A stretch of DNA of 40,715 bases, taken from contig CACUVI010000005.1 of NCBI GenBank assembly GCA_902725215.1, positions 1 to 40,715 of the forward strand, given 5' to 3'. This document shows positions 29,478 to 37,809 of the stretch, in pieces. The notes below the pieces were generated by a model that saw only the letters and a program-made list of their open reading frames with translations, was not told the origin of the DNA and did not search any database. The position numbers and the translations under genes were made by a program. Source of the stretch: Rhodospirillaceae bacterium LM-1. Lineage in GTDB: Bacteria > Pseudomonadota > Alphaproteobacteria > Rhodospirillales > WMHbin7. Numbering within the stretch: position 1 is the stretch's first letter; each line of letters begins with the position of its first letter.

Positions 29478-30856
29478 TCTCTTCCCGCTCCCTCCTTTCA
29501 GCCATTGCCCTTGCCAGCCTGTCGGCTTGCGCATCTCCGCATTACGTCAATAAGGGCGAGGGTGAAACCGGCTTGCTGGGCATCAACGAGGTGTCCTTCC
29601 AGGTCCATGAGGCCTATAAAAACGCGGCGCCTGATTGTGTGGCTGTTTTGCCTTTGAAAATTGGAGGCCCGTCTCAGCCCCAAATCAGCGCCGACGATGC
29701 GGCCAAGGTCCGTCTCTCCCTCTATGCCCATCTGGCCACGCAGTCAAAAAGGCAGGTTCGGCTTGAGCGTGCTGACCATGTGCTGGCTGAAGTGAAGGAC
29801 GACCGCAAGGCGCTTGGCGAGCGGCTGAAATGCAATGCTGCAATCGAGGGAGAAGTCACCGAGTATGGCTCGATGTTCCTTGGAGTCTATTCGCGGGTGG
29901 CTGTGGGCGTTGACCTTAGAATGATCAGAACAGCCGACGGTGCTTTGCTGTGGGAAGGCAAGCATGTCGCGGCAAGCCATGGCGGCAACATCCCCATGGA
30001 CCCGGTTGGCGTTGCCATGAGCGTCGTGGATGCGGTCTCGAACATTCGAGATGAACAGATTCTTCGCGTGACGGACGATCTCACCCGCCGCCTGGTCTCC
30101 ACCATCCCGGACAACAAGGTGGCCTTCCAGGATGATCCGGCGGCTGAGCCTATCAAAATTATTCGCCTAAGCTCTGCCGAGGCTTTTCTGTTCAGCCTGG
30201 AAAAACAGTCGCCGGACGAGCAACAGAAAGCGCTGCTGGAGGCCGTCGCCACACGCCGCTTCGCAGGGGCCGACGGCAAGCTTGTGGTCGATGCCCTGCT
30301 GGCGCACGCAGCCGAAAATCCCCAGGCTCAAACGGCGGTGGGAAACTGGCGTCTTGCCGAGGGAGATCATGCCGGTGCCATTATGGCCGCCGACCAGGCC
30401 ATTACCCTTGCTCCCGAGATGTCTTCCCCTCATTTTCTTAAAGGCCGCGTGCTGATGCTGGACCGCGACTACGGCAGAGCCGAGCCTTCCATCATCAAGG
30501 CCGTTGCCCTGGATCGCTCCAATCCCACCTATCTGAATGCGCTGGGAGCGGTCAACGCCGAGAAGGGTGCCTATAATCGCGCCCTTGCCGCTTACAGAAT
30601 GGCGATTGACGCCAGCCCGGCCAACGGCTTTGCCTGGTACAACACGGGCGTTCTTCACTACAACGCCGGACAGTTGCAGGAAGCCGCCGACGCTTTCTAT
30701 GGCGCCGGTCTCGCCTATCTCAAAACCGGCGATTACGGCAAGGCCGAACGGGCCCTTGTCGAGCTTCGCGATCTCACCAGGGCCAACATCCCGGTCGAGG
30801 CCGAGGTTAAAACCATTCAGGATGCCCTTACCGATCTGACAAGGAGAAAGTCATGA
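29474..30856 (+). CDS. CsgG/DUF799-like lipoprotein with TPR repeats
   Basis: The 460-residue product has a lipobox signal sequence (LLSAIALASLSAC). Residues about 45-210 resemble the DUF799/CsgG-LpoB-like lipoprotein fold: VAVLPLKIGG, KVRLSLYAHLATQ, KCNAAIEGEVTEYGSMFLGV, LRMIRTADGALLWEGKH. Residues about 270-455 hold four to five TPR units (GNWRLAEGDHAGAIMAADQA, FLKGRVLMLDRDYGRAE, LNALGAVNAEKGAYNRALAA, AWYNTGVLHYNAGQLQEAA). Such proteins lie at the outer membrane and gather partners. ATGA overlaps on both ends show translational coupling within the operon. Confidence 0.85.
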   Translation: MISSRSLLSAIALASLSACASPHYVNKGEGETGLLGINEVSFQVHEAYKNAAPDCVAVLPLKIGGPSQPQISADDAAKVRLSLYAHLATQSKRQVRLERADHVLAEVKDDRKALGERLKCNAAIEGEVTEYGSMFLGVYSRVAVGVDLRMIRTADGALLWEGKHVAASHGGNIPMDPVGVAMSVVDAVSNIRDEQILRVTDDLTRRLVSTIPDNKVAFQDDPAAEPIKIIRLSSAEAFLFSLEKQSPDEQQKALLEAVATRRFAGADGKLVVDALLAHAAENPQAQTAVGNWRLAEGDHAGAIMAADQAITLAPEMSSPHFLKGRVLMLDRDYGRAEPSIIKAVALDRSNPTYLNALGAVNAEKGAYNRALAAYRMAIDASPANGFAWYNTGVLHYNAGQLQEAADAFYGAGLAYLKTGDYGKAERALVELRDLTRANIPVEAEVKTIQDALTDLTRRKS

Positions 30857-31503
30857 AACTTCGCATTCCCTCATTCGTTCTTGTCGGCGCCACTTTGGCT
30901 CTTGCCGCCTGCGCCACGCCGCCTCCCGGTTCACCCGGCTGGACGGCACAGCAGGAGCAGAAGAAGCAGGAGGATCGGGTCGTCACGGTCAAGGATTCGG
31001 TCAACGAGGTTCCTTCCTGGTATCTCAGCCCGCCGACGGACGAGTTCTCGATCTACGCCCCCGGCACGGCCACCTCGGCTGATTTGCAGCTTGCCATCGA
31101 CAAGGCGGTGCTTGGCGCCAAACGCTCGCTGGCCGACCGCATCAACAGCAAGCTGTCCAGCAAGATGAAGGAGTTCCTGTCGGAAAGCGGCGCCGGAGAA
31201 AACACCCAGGTGCTGAGCGAGGCCGAGCGGGTAACCTCCAACCTGATTACCGAGGTCAATCTTGCGGGCTACAACATCACCGAGAAGAAGCTGATCTCGG
31301 CAGGGCAACAATATCGCGCCTATGTGCTGGCCCAATATCCGCTGGGCAACGCCAATCGAATCCTGGTGGATCAGGTCAAGAAGAATGATATCCTTCAGGG
31401 TCGTCTGCGCGCCTCCAAAGCCTTCCAGGAGTTGGAGCAGGAAATCAAGAATGCGCGAGTTGGTGCAGGCCAGGAAGCGGAAAAAACCGTAAAGGCGGAA
31501 TAA
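30853..31503 (+). CDS. LPP20-like lipoprotein
   Basis: The 216-residue product has a lipobox signal sequence (FVLVGATLALAAC) and then a charged stretch. VPSWYLSPPTDEFSIYAPG, then QLAIDKAVLGAKRSLADRI (residues about 53-100), is the LPP20 family signature of a Trp-Tyr-Pro opening and a following helix. LPP20-type proteins are outer-membrane lipoproteins in Helicobacter and relatives of FlgP-type proteins. The C-terminus is helical. It is the fourth gene of the operon, overlapping the CsgG-like gene by ATGA, and is followed 55 bases later by the caspase gene at 31559. Confidence 0.85.
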   Translation: MKLRIPSFVLVGATLALAACATPPPGSPGWTAQQEQKKQEDRVVTVKDSVNEVPSWYLSPPTDEFSIYAPGTATSADLQLAIDKAVLGAKRSLADRINSKLSSKMKEFLSESGAGENTQVLSEAERVTSNLITEVNLAGYNITEKKLISAGQQYRAYVLAQYPLGNANRILVDQVKKNDILQGRLRASKAFQELEQEIKNARVGAGQEAEKTVKAE

Positions 31504-31558
31504 GGCGCTACGAGCAATGATGCCCAGGGATGAATCATGCTGTGGGGAGCAAGCGGCC

Positions 31559-33598
31559 ATGAAGATCATGATGAGAATGGCGCTCGCCGTTATGATTCTC
31601 TTGGCGGATGGCATCAACTGTGCCGACGCAGGTCCTATGGAAGATGCAGAAGCTGCATTCAATCGTGGCAACTTTGAAGCTGCAGTTAGAATATGGAAAC
31701 CTTTAGCCGATCAGGGGAATGCTACTGCGCAGTACAGGTTGGCGGAGGCGTATTCTGAAGGCAAAGGTGTCGCCAAGGACGGTGCCGAGGCCGCGCGCTG
31801 GCTTCGCAAGTCCGCTGATCATGGGGATGCCGGTAGCCAATACGCCACGGGCTATTTTTTCTCAACTGGCTTGTTAGTTCCCCAAGACGACGCCGAGGCC
31901 GTGCGCTGGTATCGCAAGTCAGCTGATCAGGGGTATAAATATGGACAATTAGCACTTGGTTACTGCTATGAAGAAGGCAAGGGCGTTCCCCAAGACTACG
32001 CCGAGGCCGTGCGTTGGTTTCGCAAGGCCGCAGATCAGGGGGATGCCCACGGACAAGATAGACTGGGCCTTTCGTACGAAACAGGCAGAGGTGTCGCTCG
32101 GAATTATGCCGAAGCCGTTCGCTTGTATCGCAAGGCCGCAGATCAGGGGAATTCCAATGCACAATTAAGACTGGGTAACATGTACCGCCAGGGCAAAGGC
32201 GTAACGCGAGACCTCACAACGGCATATATGTGGTTTGCTCTTGCTGCATCTGAAAATGACGAACCTTCCAACGACGCCAGAGAAAGTCTGGAGCGTCTAG
32301 AAATGATTTTAACACCTCAGCAGGTGGCTCACGCGCAGGATTTGGCAAGGCAATGGAAATCGAAAGGGCTGTCGACAGAATCACAACAGACAACGGCTCC
32401 AGGTGCGCCGGCAACAAAATCAGCAGCTTCGGCTGCGAAAGCAGCCCCCCCTCCGAAATCGTCATCAGCAGAAAGTGCCGTACCGACTCCGCGTGAAGGA
32501 ATTGTGTTACGCATTGACGAGAAAACAACTCCGAAATTGCTTCCAAGTGAGCCTCCAGCAGTTACCATAAAATCTGTTCCCACCACCACCTCGCAGACCA
32601 TTGACATTGCCGGGAAGGTTTCCAGCAAAGGGCGTATCACCTCGCTTGCTGTGGATGGTGCAGACATTGCCATCAAACCTGACGGATCATTCTCGGTTCG
32701 TAGGGGCGTTCCCCTTGGTGACAGTGAAATCAGATTGGCCGCGACTGATGAATGGGGACAGACCAGCGAGACACGGGTCAAGGTAACGCGCGTTGCCGCT
32801 TCAACGGAAACCACGTTGGCTTCACTCTCTCCTGGCCGCTTGCACGGCAAGCCCCGCCCCAACGCCATTGCTCTGATCATCGGCATCGAGCAGTACAAGA
32901 GCGTTCCGCCTGCCGAGTTTGCCGAGAACGATGCCCGCTTCTTTTATGACTACGCCGTCAATGCGCTGGGTGTTCCGGCGACACGGGTTAAACTATTGAC
33001 CGGTGCTGGCGCCCAGCGAGTGGATGTCGAGGCGGCCATCCTGACATGGCTGAAACCCCAGGTTCTCAAAGGCCAGTCGGATGTTTTCGTCTTCTTCTCC
33101 GGTCATGGCCTTGCTTCCGATGATGGGAAGGATTTGTACCTGTTGCCTCACGATGGCAATCGCGCTTTGCTGGACCGTTCGGCTCTGCGCCGCAAGGAAC
33201 TGATCGACATGATCGTGGACAGCGGCGCCAAGTCGGCCACCTTCTTCCTTGATACCTGTTATTCCGGTGGAACGCGGGGCAAGGAGACCTTGGTGGCCTC
33301 GGCCCGCCCCATCATGGTGAAAGCCAAAGACGAAGCCGTGCCAGCCAATGTCACGATTCTGGCAGCCGCCGGAAATGATCAGCTTTCCAGTTCGCTCACC
33401 AAAGCCAAGCACGGGCTGTTTAGCTATTTCCTGATGAAGGGGCTGGAAGGTGACGCCGCGGGTGCTGATCGCACCATCACAGCGGCCAAATTGGAAGCCT
33501 ATCTCGCCGCGCGCATTCCGCAAGAAGCCGCCAAACTTGGCCGCACCCAAACCCCGCAATTGATCGGAGACGGCAACAGGGTGATAGCGTCATGGTAG
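31559..33598 (+). CDS. Exported SEL1-repeat caspase-like (C14) protein
   Basis: The 679-residue product starts at ATG 31559 (GGGGAG 9 bases upstream). After the signal peptide (RMALAVMILLADGINCADA) come about six SEL1 repeats (residues 30-260; units with AxxGxxxxQxxLGxxYexGxGV). A linker, an Ig-like module (SVPTTTSQTIDIAG, WGQTSETRVKV; about 340-415) and a C-terminal caspase domain (about 430-679) follow. Catalytic H516 is in FFSGHGLASDDG and C567 is in FLDTCYSGGTRG. In this type the peptidase is at the C-terminus, unlike the two genes near 23000. The last 352 codons repeat twice downstream. Confidence 0.92.
   Translation: MKIMMRMALAVMILLADGINCADAGPMEDAEAAFNRGNFEAAVRIWKPLADQGNATAQYRLAEAYSEGKGVAKDGAEAARWLRKSADHGDAGSQYATGYFFSTGLLVPQDDAEAVRWYRKSADQGYKYGQLALGYCYEEGKGVPQDYAEAVRWFRKAADQGDAHGQDRLGLSYETGRGVARNYAEAVRLYRKAADQGNSNAQLRLGNMYRQGKGVTRDLTTAYMWFALAASENDEPSNDARESLERLEMILTPQQVAHAQDLARQWKSKGLSTESQQTTAPGAPATKSAASAAKAAPPPKSSSAESAVPTPREGIVLRIDEKTTPKLLPSEPPAVTIKSVPTTTSQTIDIAGKVSSKGRITSLAVDGADIAIKPDGSFSVRRGVPLGDSEIRLAATDEWGQTSETRVKVTRVAASTETTLASLSPGRLHGKPRPNAIALIIGIEQYKSVPPAEFAENDARFFYDYAVNALGVPATRVKLLTGAGAQRVDVEAAILTWLKPQVLKGQSDVFVFFSGHGLASDDGKDLYLLPHDGNRALLDRSALRRKELIDMIVDSGAKSATFFLDTCYSGGTRGKETLVASARPIMVKAKDEAVPANVTILAAAGNDQLSSSLTKAKHGLFSYFLMKGLEGDAAGADRTITAAKLEAYLAARIPQEAAKLGRTQTPQLIGDGNRVIASW
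32543..33598 (+). repeat. Caspase-B block, copy 1
   Basis: 1056 bases (Ig-like module plus caspase domain) align without gaps to 34231-35286 (offset 1688) and to 36580-37635 (offset 4037). The shared block begins at CCAAGTGAGCC and runs to the stop codon. Confidence 0.9.
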
Positions 33599-35286
33599 CT
33601 TCTCCCTTACTTCGAATATTAATCCAATTCATTATTGCTTTTCTTTTTTCAGGATGTGCTTCTCAAAGTGGAAGCAAAGGCTTGTCGCCTGGAGATGATG
33701 CGCGTTTTGTTATAACCAATGGCAACTCAAGGCTATTTGTGTTTTTTTATAACGAAAATCAATGGACGGGGACCAAGGCACTGGATATATGGGGAACAGG
33801 ATTTAGTGTATATGTTGATGGCACTGTTGCTGGCTCAATAAAAGCCGACCAGTTTTTAGACATTGAACTGGCACCAGGAAATTACTCTGTAAGTGCAACA
33901 CAAAAAATGGGGCTTATTCCTAATAAGGACAACCACAATCCTGAAAATTGGCTTTCTATTGATTTTGTAAAAAACAAAACGGAGTATGTTGTAATCCACA
34001 ATTATGTGGGCCGCGTTGTTATAGAGCATGCAACTGAGCAATTTGCAAAAAGTGCCATAATAAATCGTGACCAAGCGCTGGGGGTTATCGGCTACAACAT
34101 TAAACCAAAACAAAGTGCATTTGCACAAGCTGGCAAATTCAAAGATGTAGATCAAGTTCAGTCCATTAGTCAGCTTCCGCCAGCTCCCTCACAGCAAGTC
34201 ACCAAAGCGGCACTCCCTCAGAAAACGCATCCAAGTGAGCCCCCAACAGTTTCCATAAAATCTGTTCCCACCACCACCTCGCAAACCATCGACATTGCCG
34301 GGAAAGTTTCCAGCAAGGGGAGAATTACGGCCCTTACCGTTGATGGCACGGATGTCGCTGTCAAATCAGACGGGATCTTCTCGGTTCGCAGAGGGATACC
34401 GCTTGGTGATAGCGAAATCAAATTGACGGCAACGGACGAATGGGGCCAGACCAGCGAAACGCGGGTCAAGGTGTCGCGCCTAGCGGCTCCAACAGAGACG
34501 ACTTTGGCTACGCTGGCCCCCAGCCGTATGCACGGCAAGCCCCGGCCCAATGCCATCGCCCTGATCATTGGCATTGAGCAGTACAAAAGCGTCCCCCCTG
34601 CCGAGTTTGCCGAGAACGATGCCCGCTTCTTTTACGACTACGCCGTCAATGCGTTGGGTGTTCCGGCATCGCGGGTCAAACTTCTGACCGGTGCGAATGC
34701 TCAGAGGGTGGACGTGGAAGCAGCCATTCTGACTTGGCTGAAGCCGCAGGTTCTTAAAGGTCAGTCTGATGTATTTGTTTTCTTCTCCGGCCATGGCCTT
34801 GCTTCCGATGATGGGCGTGATTTGTACCTGTTGCCCCACGATGGCAATCGCGCATTGCTGGATCGTTCGGCCTTGCGCCGCAAGGAACTTATCGACATGA
34901 TCGTGGACAGCGGGGCCAAGTCGGCCACCTTCTTCCTCGACACCTGCTATTCCGGAGGAACACGGGGCAAGGAGACATTGGTTGCCTCGGCCCGCCCCAT
35001 CATGGTGAAAGCGAAGGACGAGGCAGTGCCCGCCAATGTCACGATCTTGGCAGCAGCCGGGAACGACCAGCTTTCCAGTTCGCTCACCCAAGCCAAGCAC
35101 GGCTTGTTTAGCTATTTCCTGATGAAGGGGCTGGAAGGCGAGGCCGCTGGTGCCGATCGCACCATCACAGCGGCAAAGCTCGAAGCTTATCTTGCCGCGC
35201 GCATACCGCAAGAAGCCGCCAAGCTGGGGCGCACTCAGACGCCGCAATTGATCGGGGATGGCAGCCGGGTGATAGCGTCATGGTGA
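33592..35286 (+). CDS. Lipoprotein with DUF2846-like and caspase-like (C14) domains
   Basis: The 564-residue product starts at ATG 33592, overlapping the preceding stop by 7 bases. A lipobox (IIAFLFSGC) predicts lipid anchoring. Residues about 37-110 resemble DUF2846: SRLFVFFYNENQW, YVDGTVAGSIKADQFLDIEL, APGNYSV. The Ig-like module follows at about 220-300. The caspase domain is C-terminal, with H401 (FFSGHGLASDDG) and C452 (LDTCYSGGTRG), both intact. The N-terminal part is AT-richer than the caspase part, suggesting that a different N-terminus was joined to a copied block. It is followed by the M41-like gene with another 7-base overlap. Confidence 0.9.
   Translation: MVASPLLRILIQFIIAFLFSGCASQSGSKGLSPGDDARFVITNGNSRLFVFFYNENQWTGTKALDIWGTGFSVYVDGTVAGSIKADQFLDIELAPGNYSVSATQKMGLIPNKDNHNPENWLSIDFVKNKTEYVVIHNYVGRVVIEHATEQFAKSAIINRDQALGVIGYNIKPKQSAFAQAGKFKDVDQVQSISQLPPAPSQQVTKAALPQKTHPSEPPTVSIKSVPTTTSQTIDIAGKVSSKGRITALTVDGTDVAVKSDGIFSVRRGIPLGDSEIKLTATDEWGQTSETRVKVSRLAAPTETTLATLAPSRMHGKPRPNAIALIIGIEQYKSVPPAEFAENDARFFYDYAVNALGVPASRVKLLTGANAQRVDVEAAILTWLKPQVLKGQSDVFVFFSGHGLASDDGRDLYLLPHDGNRALLDRSALRRKELIDMIVDSGAKSATFFLDTCYSGGTRGKETLVASARPIMVKAKDEAVPANVTILAAAGNDQLSSSLTQAKHGLFSYFLMKGLEGEAAGADRTITAAKLEAYLAARIPQEAAKLGRTQTPQLIGDGSRVIASW
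34231..35286 (+). repeat. Caspase-B block, copy 2
   Basis: Ungapped partner of 32543-33598 and 36580-37635. Similarity with copy 3 extends about 30 bases further upstream (34201 with 36550), so copies 2 and 3 are closest at the upstream edge. Confidence 0.9.
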
Positions 35287-35882
35287 AATTTAGTAGGAAC
35301 AACCCGGAGCACTTTTCCATGGCACTTCATGAAGCTGGGCATGCTGTTATTGCGCGGCACTTTGGCAAAAATATTTGTGATGTGTGCCTATACGAAGTAG
35401 AAGGCCTGTATCATGGGAAAACGACAGCCAGTTTACCCCAGCAGCAAGAGCTCATTACGGAATCTGAATCAGTAATTGTGCTTGCTGGGTTTGCGGCAGA
35501 GCAGCATTACAATCCAAAAGGATTTATTTTTGACAAAGATTTTCTGAAAAGCGGCTGTAAAAAATATGCTTCAGATCGCAAATCCCTCGACAAGCTTCTA
35601 CAGAAGCTATGTGAGAGCGAAATCGTAAATAATCCTGATGATGATTGCATTCTTGATAGAGCGGCAGCACCTCTATTTGATGAGGCCAAGAGACTTGTCG
35701 CTACGCCTTCGCACTGGCGAGCCATTGAATCATTGGCCGAAAAATTATGCGTGTCACTGCACGTTACTGGGAAGATTGCCATGGAAACAATTGACGTAAT
35801 TTTTTTAACTGACAATGAGACGGTGGGTAAAGAAGAATCTGCGGGGCGGCAGGCAGCAGAGCTAACGCAACATGCACCTTGA
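35280..35882 (+). CDS. FtsH peptidase-like (M41) protein without ATPase domain
   Basis: The 200-residue protein begins MVKFSRNNPEHFSMALHEAG and carries ALHEAGHAVIARHFG, the HExxH zinc motif (H17, E18, H21) of M41 peptidases. The context VIVLAGFAAEQ (about residue 62-72) matches the AGxxAE region that follows it in FtsH. The third zinc ligand is probably among the Asp of DPDDD-like FDKDFLKSG and SDRKSL. There is no AAA+ domain, no membrane segment and no signal peptide, so it would be cytoplasmic unless exported otherwise. It overlaps the preceding caspase gene by 7 bases and lies between two caspase genes. AT-richer than its neighbours. Confidence 0.8.
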   Translation: MVKFSRNNPEHFSMALHEAGHAVIARHFGKNICDVCLYEVEGLYHGKTTASLPQQQELITESESVIVLAGFAAEQHYNPKGFIFDKDFLKSGCKKYASDRKSLDKLLQKLCESEIVNNPDDDCILDRAAAPLFDEAKRLVATPSHWRAIESLAEKLCVSLHVTGKIAMETIDVIFLTDNETVGKEESAGRQAAELTQHAP

Positions 35883-35919
35883 TGCTTCAACTGACTGTCG
35901 ATGGAAAGAGGAACTCATC

Positions 35920-37635
35920 ATGCCTGGCTCGATCGTAAACGCGGCACTGGTCTGCAATCAGTCTGCCTATAGGGTGCTGAGTTTACTCTTACTTCTCCTT
36001 TCCCTTTGCTCATGCGCAGCAACAGTCAAGCCAGAGGACGTCGCAAATTTTAGGGCCAAGGACGGGAAAAGTCGCATCTATTTTTTTTACCATAGCGACA
36101 ACCCTCTTTTTGGATCTAAGACAGTAACTGGAGACTTTCGAAATCAAGCTCACTTTCAGTTCATCGTTAATGGAATTGATGCTGGTAAAATAGCTTCTGA
36201 TGAATATCTCGATCTTGAGGTTATGCCAGGCACCTACGCTCTTAGCACGATTCCTGTTGGAACAAGCGAAAGATATGGCCCTATCAATATTTCAATAAAG
36301 CCAAATCAATCTATTTATGTCGCACTCTCCGATGTTGTTTATTATACTGTAACGCGGACCATTCGTGTTGCTCCGCCAAATCAAGCAGCCGAGGAATTTG
36401 CAATTAGTAATTTAATGAACCGGAAAAGGGTTCTTGGCGAAGATGTTGTGGCAATCCTACAAAGAAACCGGGGTTCTGAATCTCAACGAGCTGCCGGTCA
36501 GATTAAGTCCACTGCAAGCTCACCGTTGGAAAATCCCTTACCTCTAACGACCAAAGCGACACTCACTCAGAAAACGCATCCAAGTGAGCCCCCAGCAGTT
36601 TCCATAAAATCTGTTCCCACCACCACGCAGCAAGCCATCGACATTGCCGGGAAGGTTTCCAGCAAAGGGCGTATCACCTCGCTTGTTGTGGACGGCACGG
36701 ATGTCGCCATCAAATCAGACGGGACCTTCTTGGTTCGCAGAGGCATTCCGCTGGGCGATAGCGAAATCAGATTGTCGGCGACGGACGAATGGGGCCAAAC
36801 CAGCGAAACGCGGGTCAAGGTGTCGCGCCTGGCGGCTTCCACGGAAACGACTTTGGCTTCGCTGGCCCCCAGTCGTATGCACGGCAAATCCCGGCCCAAC
36901 GCCATCGCCCTGGTCATCGGGATCGAGCAGTACAAAAGCGTCCCCCCGGCTGAGTTTGCCGAGAATGACGCCCGTTTCTTTTACGACTACGCCGTCAATG
37001 CGCTGGGCGTTCCGGCGTCACGGGTCAAACTGTTGACCGGTGCTGGCGCCCAGCGAGTGGATGTCGAGGCGGCCATCCTGACATGGCTGAAACCCCAAAT
37101 TCTCAAAGGCCAGTCGGATGTTTTTGTTTTCTTCTCCGGCCATGGCCTTGCCTCCGATGACGGGCGTGATTTGTATCTGCTGCCCCATGACGGCAATCGC
37201 GCCCTGCTTGATCGTTCCGCCCTGCGCCGCAAGGAACTGATCGACATGATCGTGGACAGCGGGGCCAAGTCGGCCACCTTCTTCCTCGATACCTGTTATT
37301 CAGGTGGCACCAGAGGCAAGCAGACCTTGGTGGCCTCGGCCCGCCCCATCATGGTGAAAGCCAAAGACGAAGCCGTGCCAGCCAATGTCACGATTCTTGC
37401 CGCAGCCGGGAACGATCAGCTTTCCAGTTCACTTACTCAGACCAAGCACGGCTTGTTTAGCTATTTCCTGATGAAGGGGTTGGAAGGCGAGGCCGCTGGT
37501 GACGATCGCACCATCACAGCGGCCAAGCTCGAAGCCTATCTTGCCGCGCGCATACCGCAAGAAGCCGCCAAGCTGGGCCGGACTCAGACGCCGCAATTGA
37601 TCGGTGATGGCAGCCGGGTGATCGCGTCATGGTGA
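35920..37635 (+). CDS. Second DUF2846-like/caspase-like (C14) lipoprotein
   Basis: The 571-residue product starts at ATG 35920 (GAGGAAC upstream) rather than at 35872. The signal sequence ends in LLLLLSLCSC, giving a lipidated Cys. Residues about 40-115 again resemble DUF2846 (SRIYFFYHSDNP, FIVNGIDAGKIASDEYLDLE, PGTYAL) but differ strongly from the paralogue at 33592. An Ig-like module (about 228-308) and a caspase domain with H408 and C459 follow. It is the third copy of the B-type block. Its end still contains the TCATGG overlap that starts the next gene in the other two copies, but here it only opens a six-codon frame. Confidence 0.9.
   Translation: MPGSIVNAALVCNQSAYRVLSLLLLLLSLCSCAATVKPEDVANFRAKDGKSRIYFFYHSDNPLFGSKTVTGDFRNQAHFQFIVNGIDAGKIASDEYLDLEVMPGTYALSTIPVGTSERYGPINISIKPNQSIYVALSDVVYYTVTRTIRVAPPNQAAEEFAISNLMNRKRVLGEDVVAILQRNRGSESQRAAGQIKSTASSPLENPLPLTTKATLTQKTHPSEPPAVSIKSVPTTTQQAIDIAGKVSSKGRITSLVVDGTDVAIKSDGTFLVRRGIPLGDSEIRLSATDEWGQTSETRVKVSRLAASTETTLASLAPSRMHGKSRPNAIALVIGIEQYKSVPPAEFAENDARFFYDYAVNALGVPASRVKLLTGAGAQRVDVEAAILTWLKPQILKGQSDVFVFFSGHGLASDDGRDLYLLPHDGNRALLDRSALRRKELIDMIVDSGAKSATFFLDTCYSGGTRGKQTLVASARPIMVKAKDEAVPANVTILAAAGNDQLSSSLTQTKHGLFSYFLMKGLEGEAAGDDRTITAAKLEAYLAARIPQEAAKLGRTQTPQLIGDGSRVIASW
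36580..37635 (+). repeat. Caspase-B block, copy 3
   Basis: Ungapped partner of 32543-33598 and 34231-35286; differences are scattered single bases, many silent. Confidence 0.9.
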
Positions 37636-37665
37636 ATAATTCTGATTAACTCGGAATTCCAGCCG

Positions 37666-37691
37666 TCAAAAACGATTCAGCGTCCGTCTAA
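37666..37691 (+). promoter_or_regulatory. Cluster promoter motif, copy 5 (before the 37810 gene)
   Basis: TCAAAAAC, two bases, TTC, five bases, CCGTCTAA: exact fit, plus strand, in the gap after the last caspase gene. It is 118 bases before ATG 37810, leaving a long leader. Confidence 0.65.
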
Positions 37692-37712
37692 TCTTACGAC
37701 CTGAAGCCTCTT

Positions 37713-37728
37713 TTCGTCTGAAGACGAA
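37713..37728. promoter_or_regulatory. Dyad downstream of promoter copy 5
   Basis: TTCGTCT-ga-AGACGAA is a perfect 7-base dyad, 22 bases past the -10-like part of the promoter motif. It could be an operator or an early hairpin in the leader of the 37810 gene. Confidence 0.4.
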
Positions 37729-37809
37729 GGTTTAAATCCAAAGCAGGGACAATTGATGAAGGTTATCAGCAATGCATGGATCCCGTAGTTTCAAAAAGGC
37801 CGGATTAAA

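Noticed and set aside
32993-35247. Antisense frames of 188 and 255 codons opposite the caspase-B blocks
   Set aside because: They repeat at each caspase copy because the DNA is duplicated; the sense strand carries the catalytic motifs.
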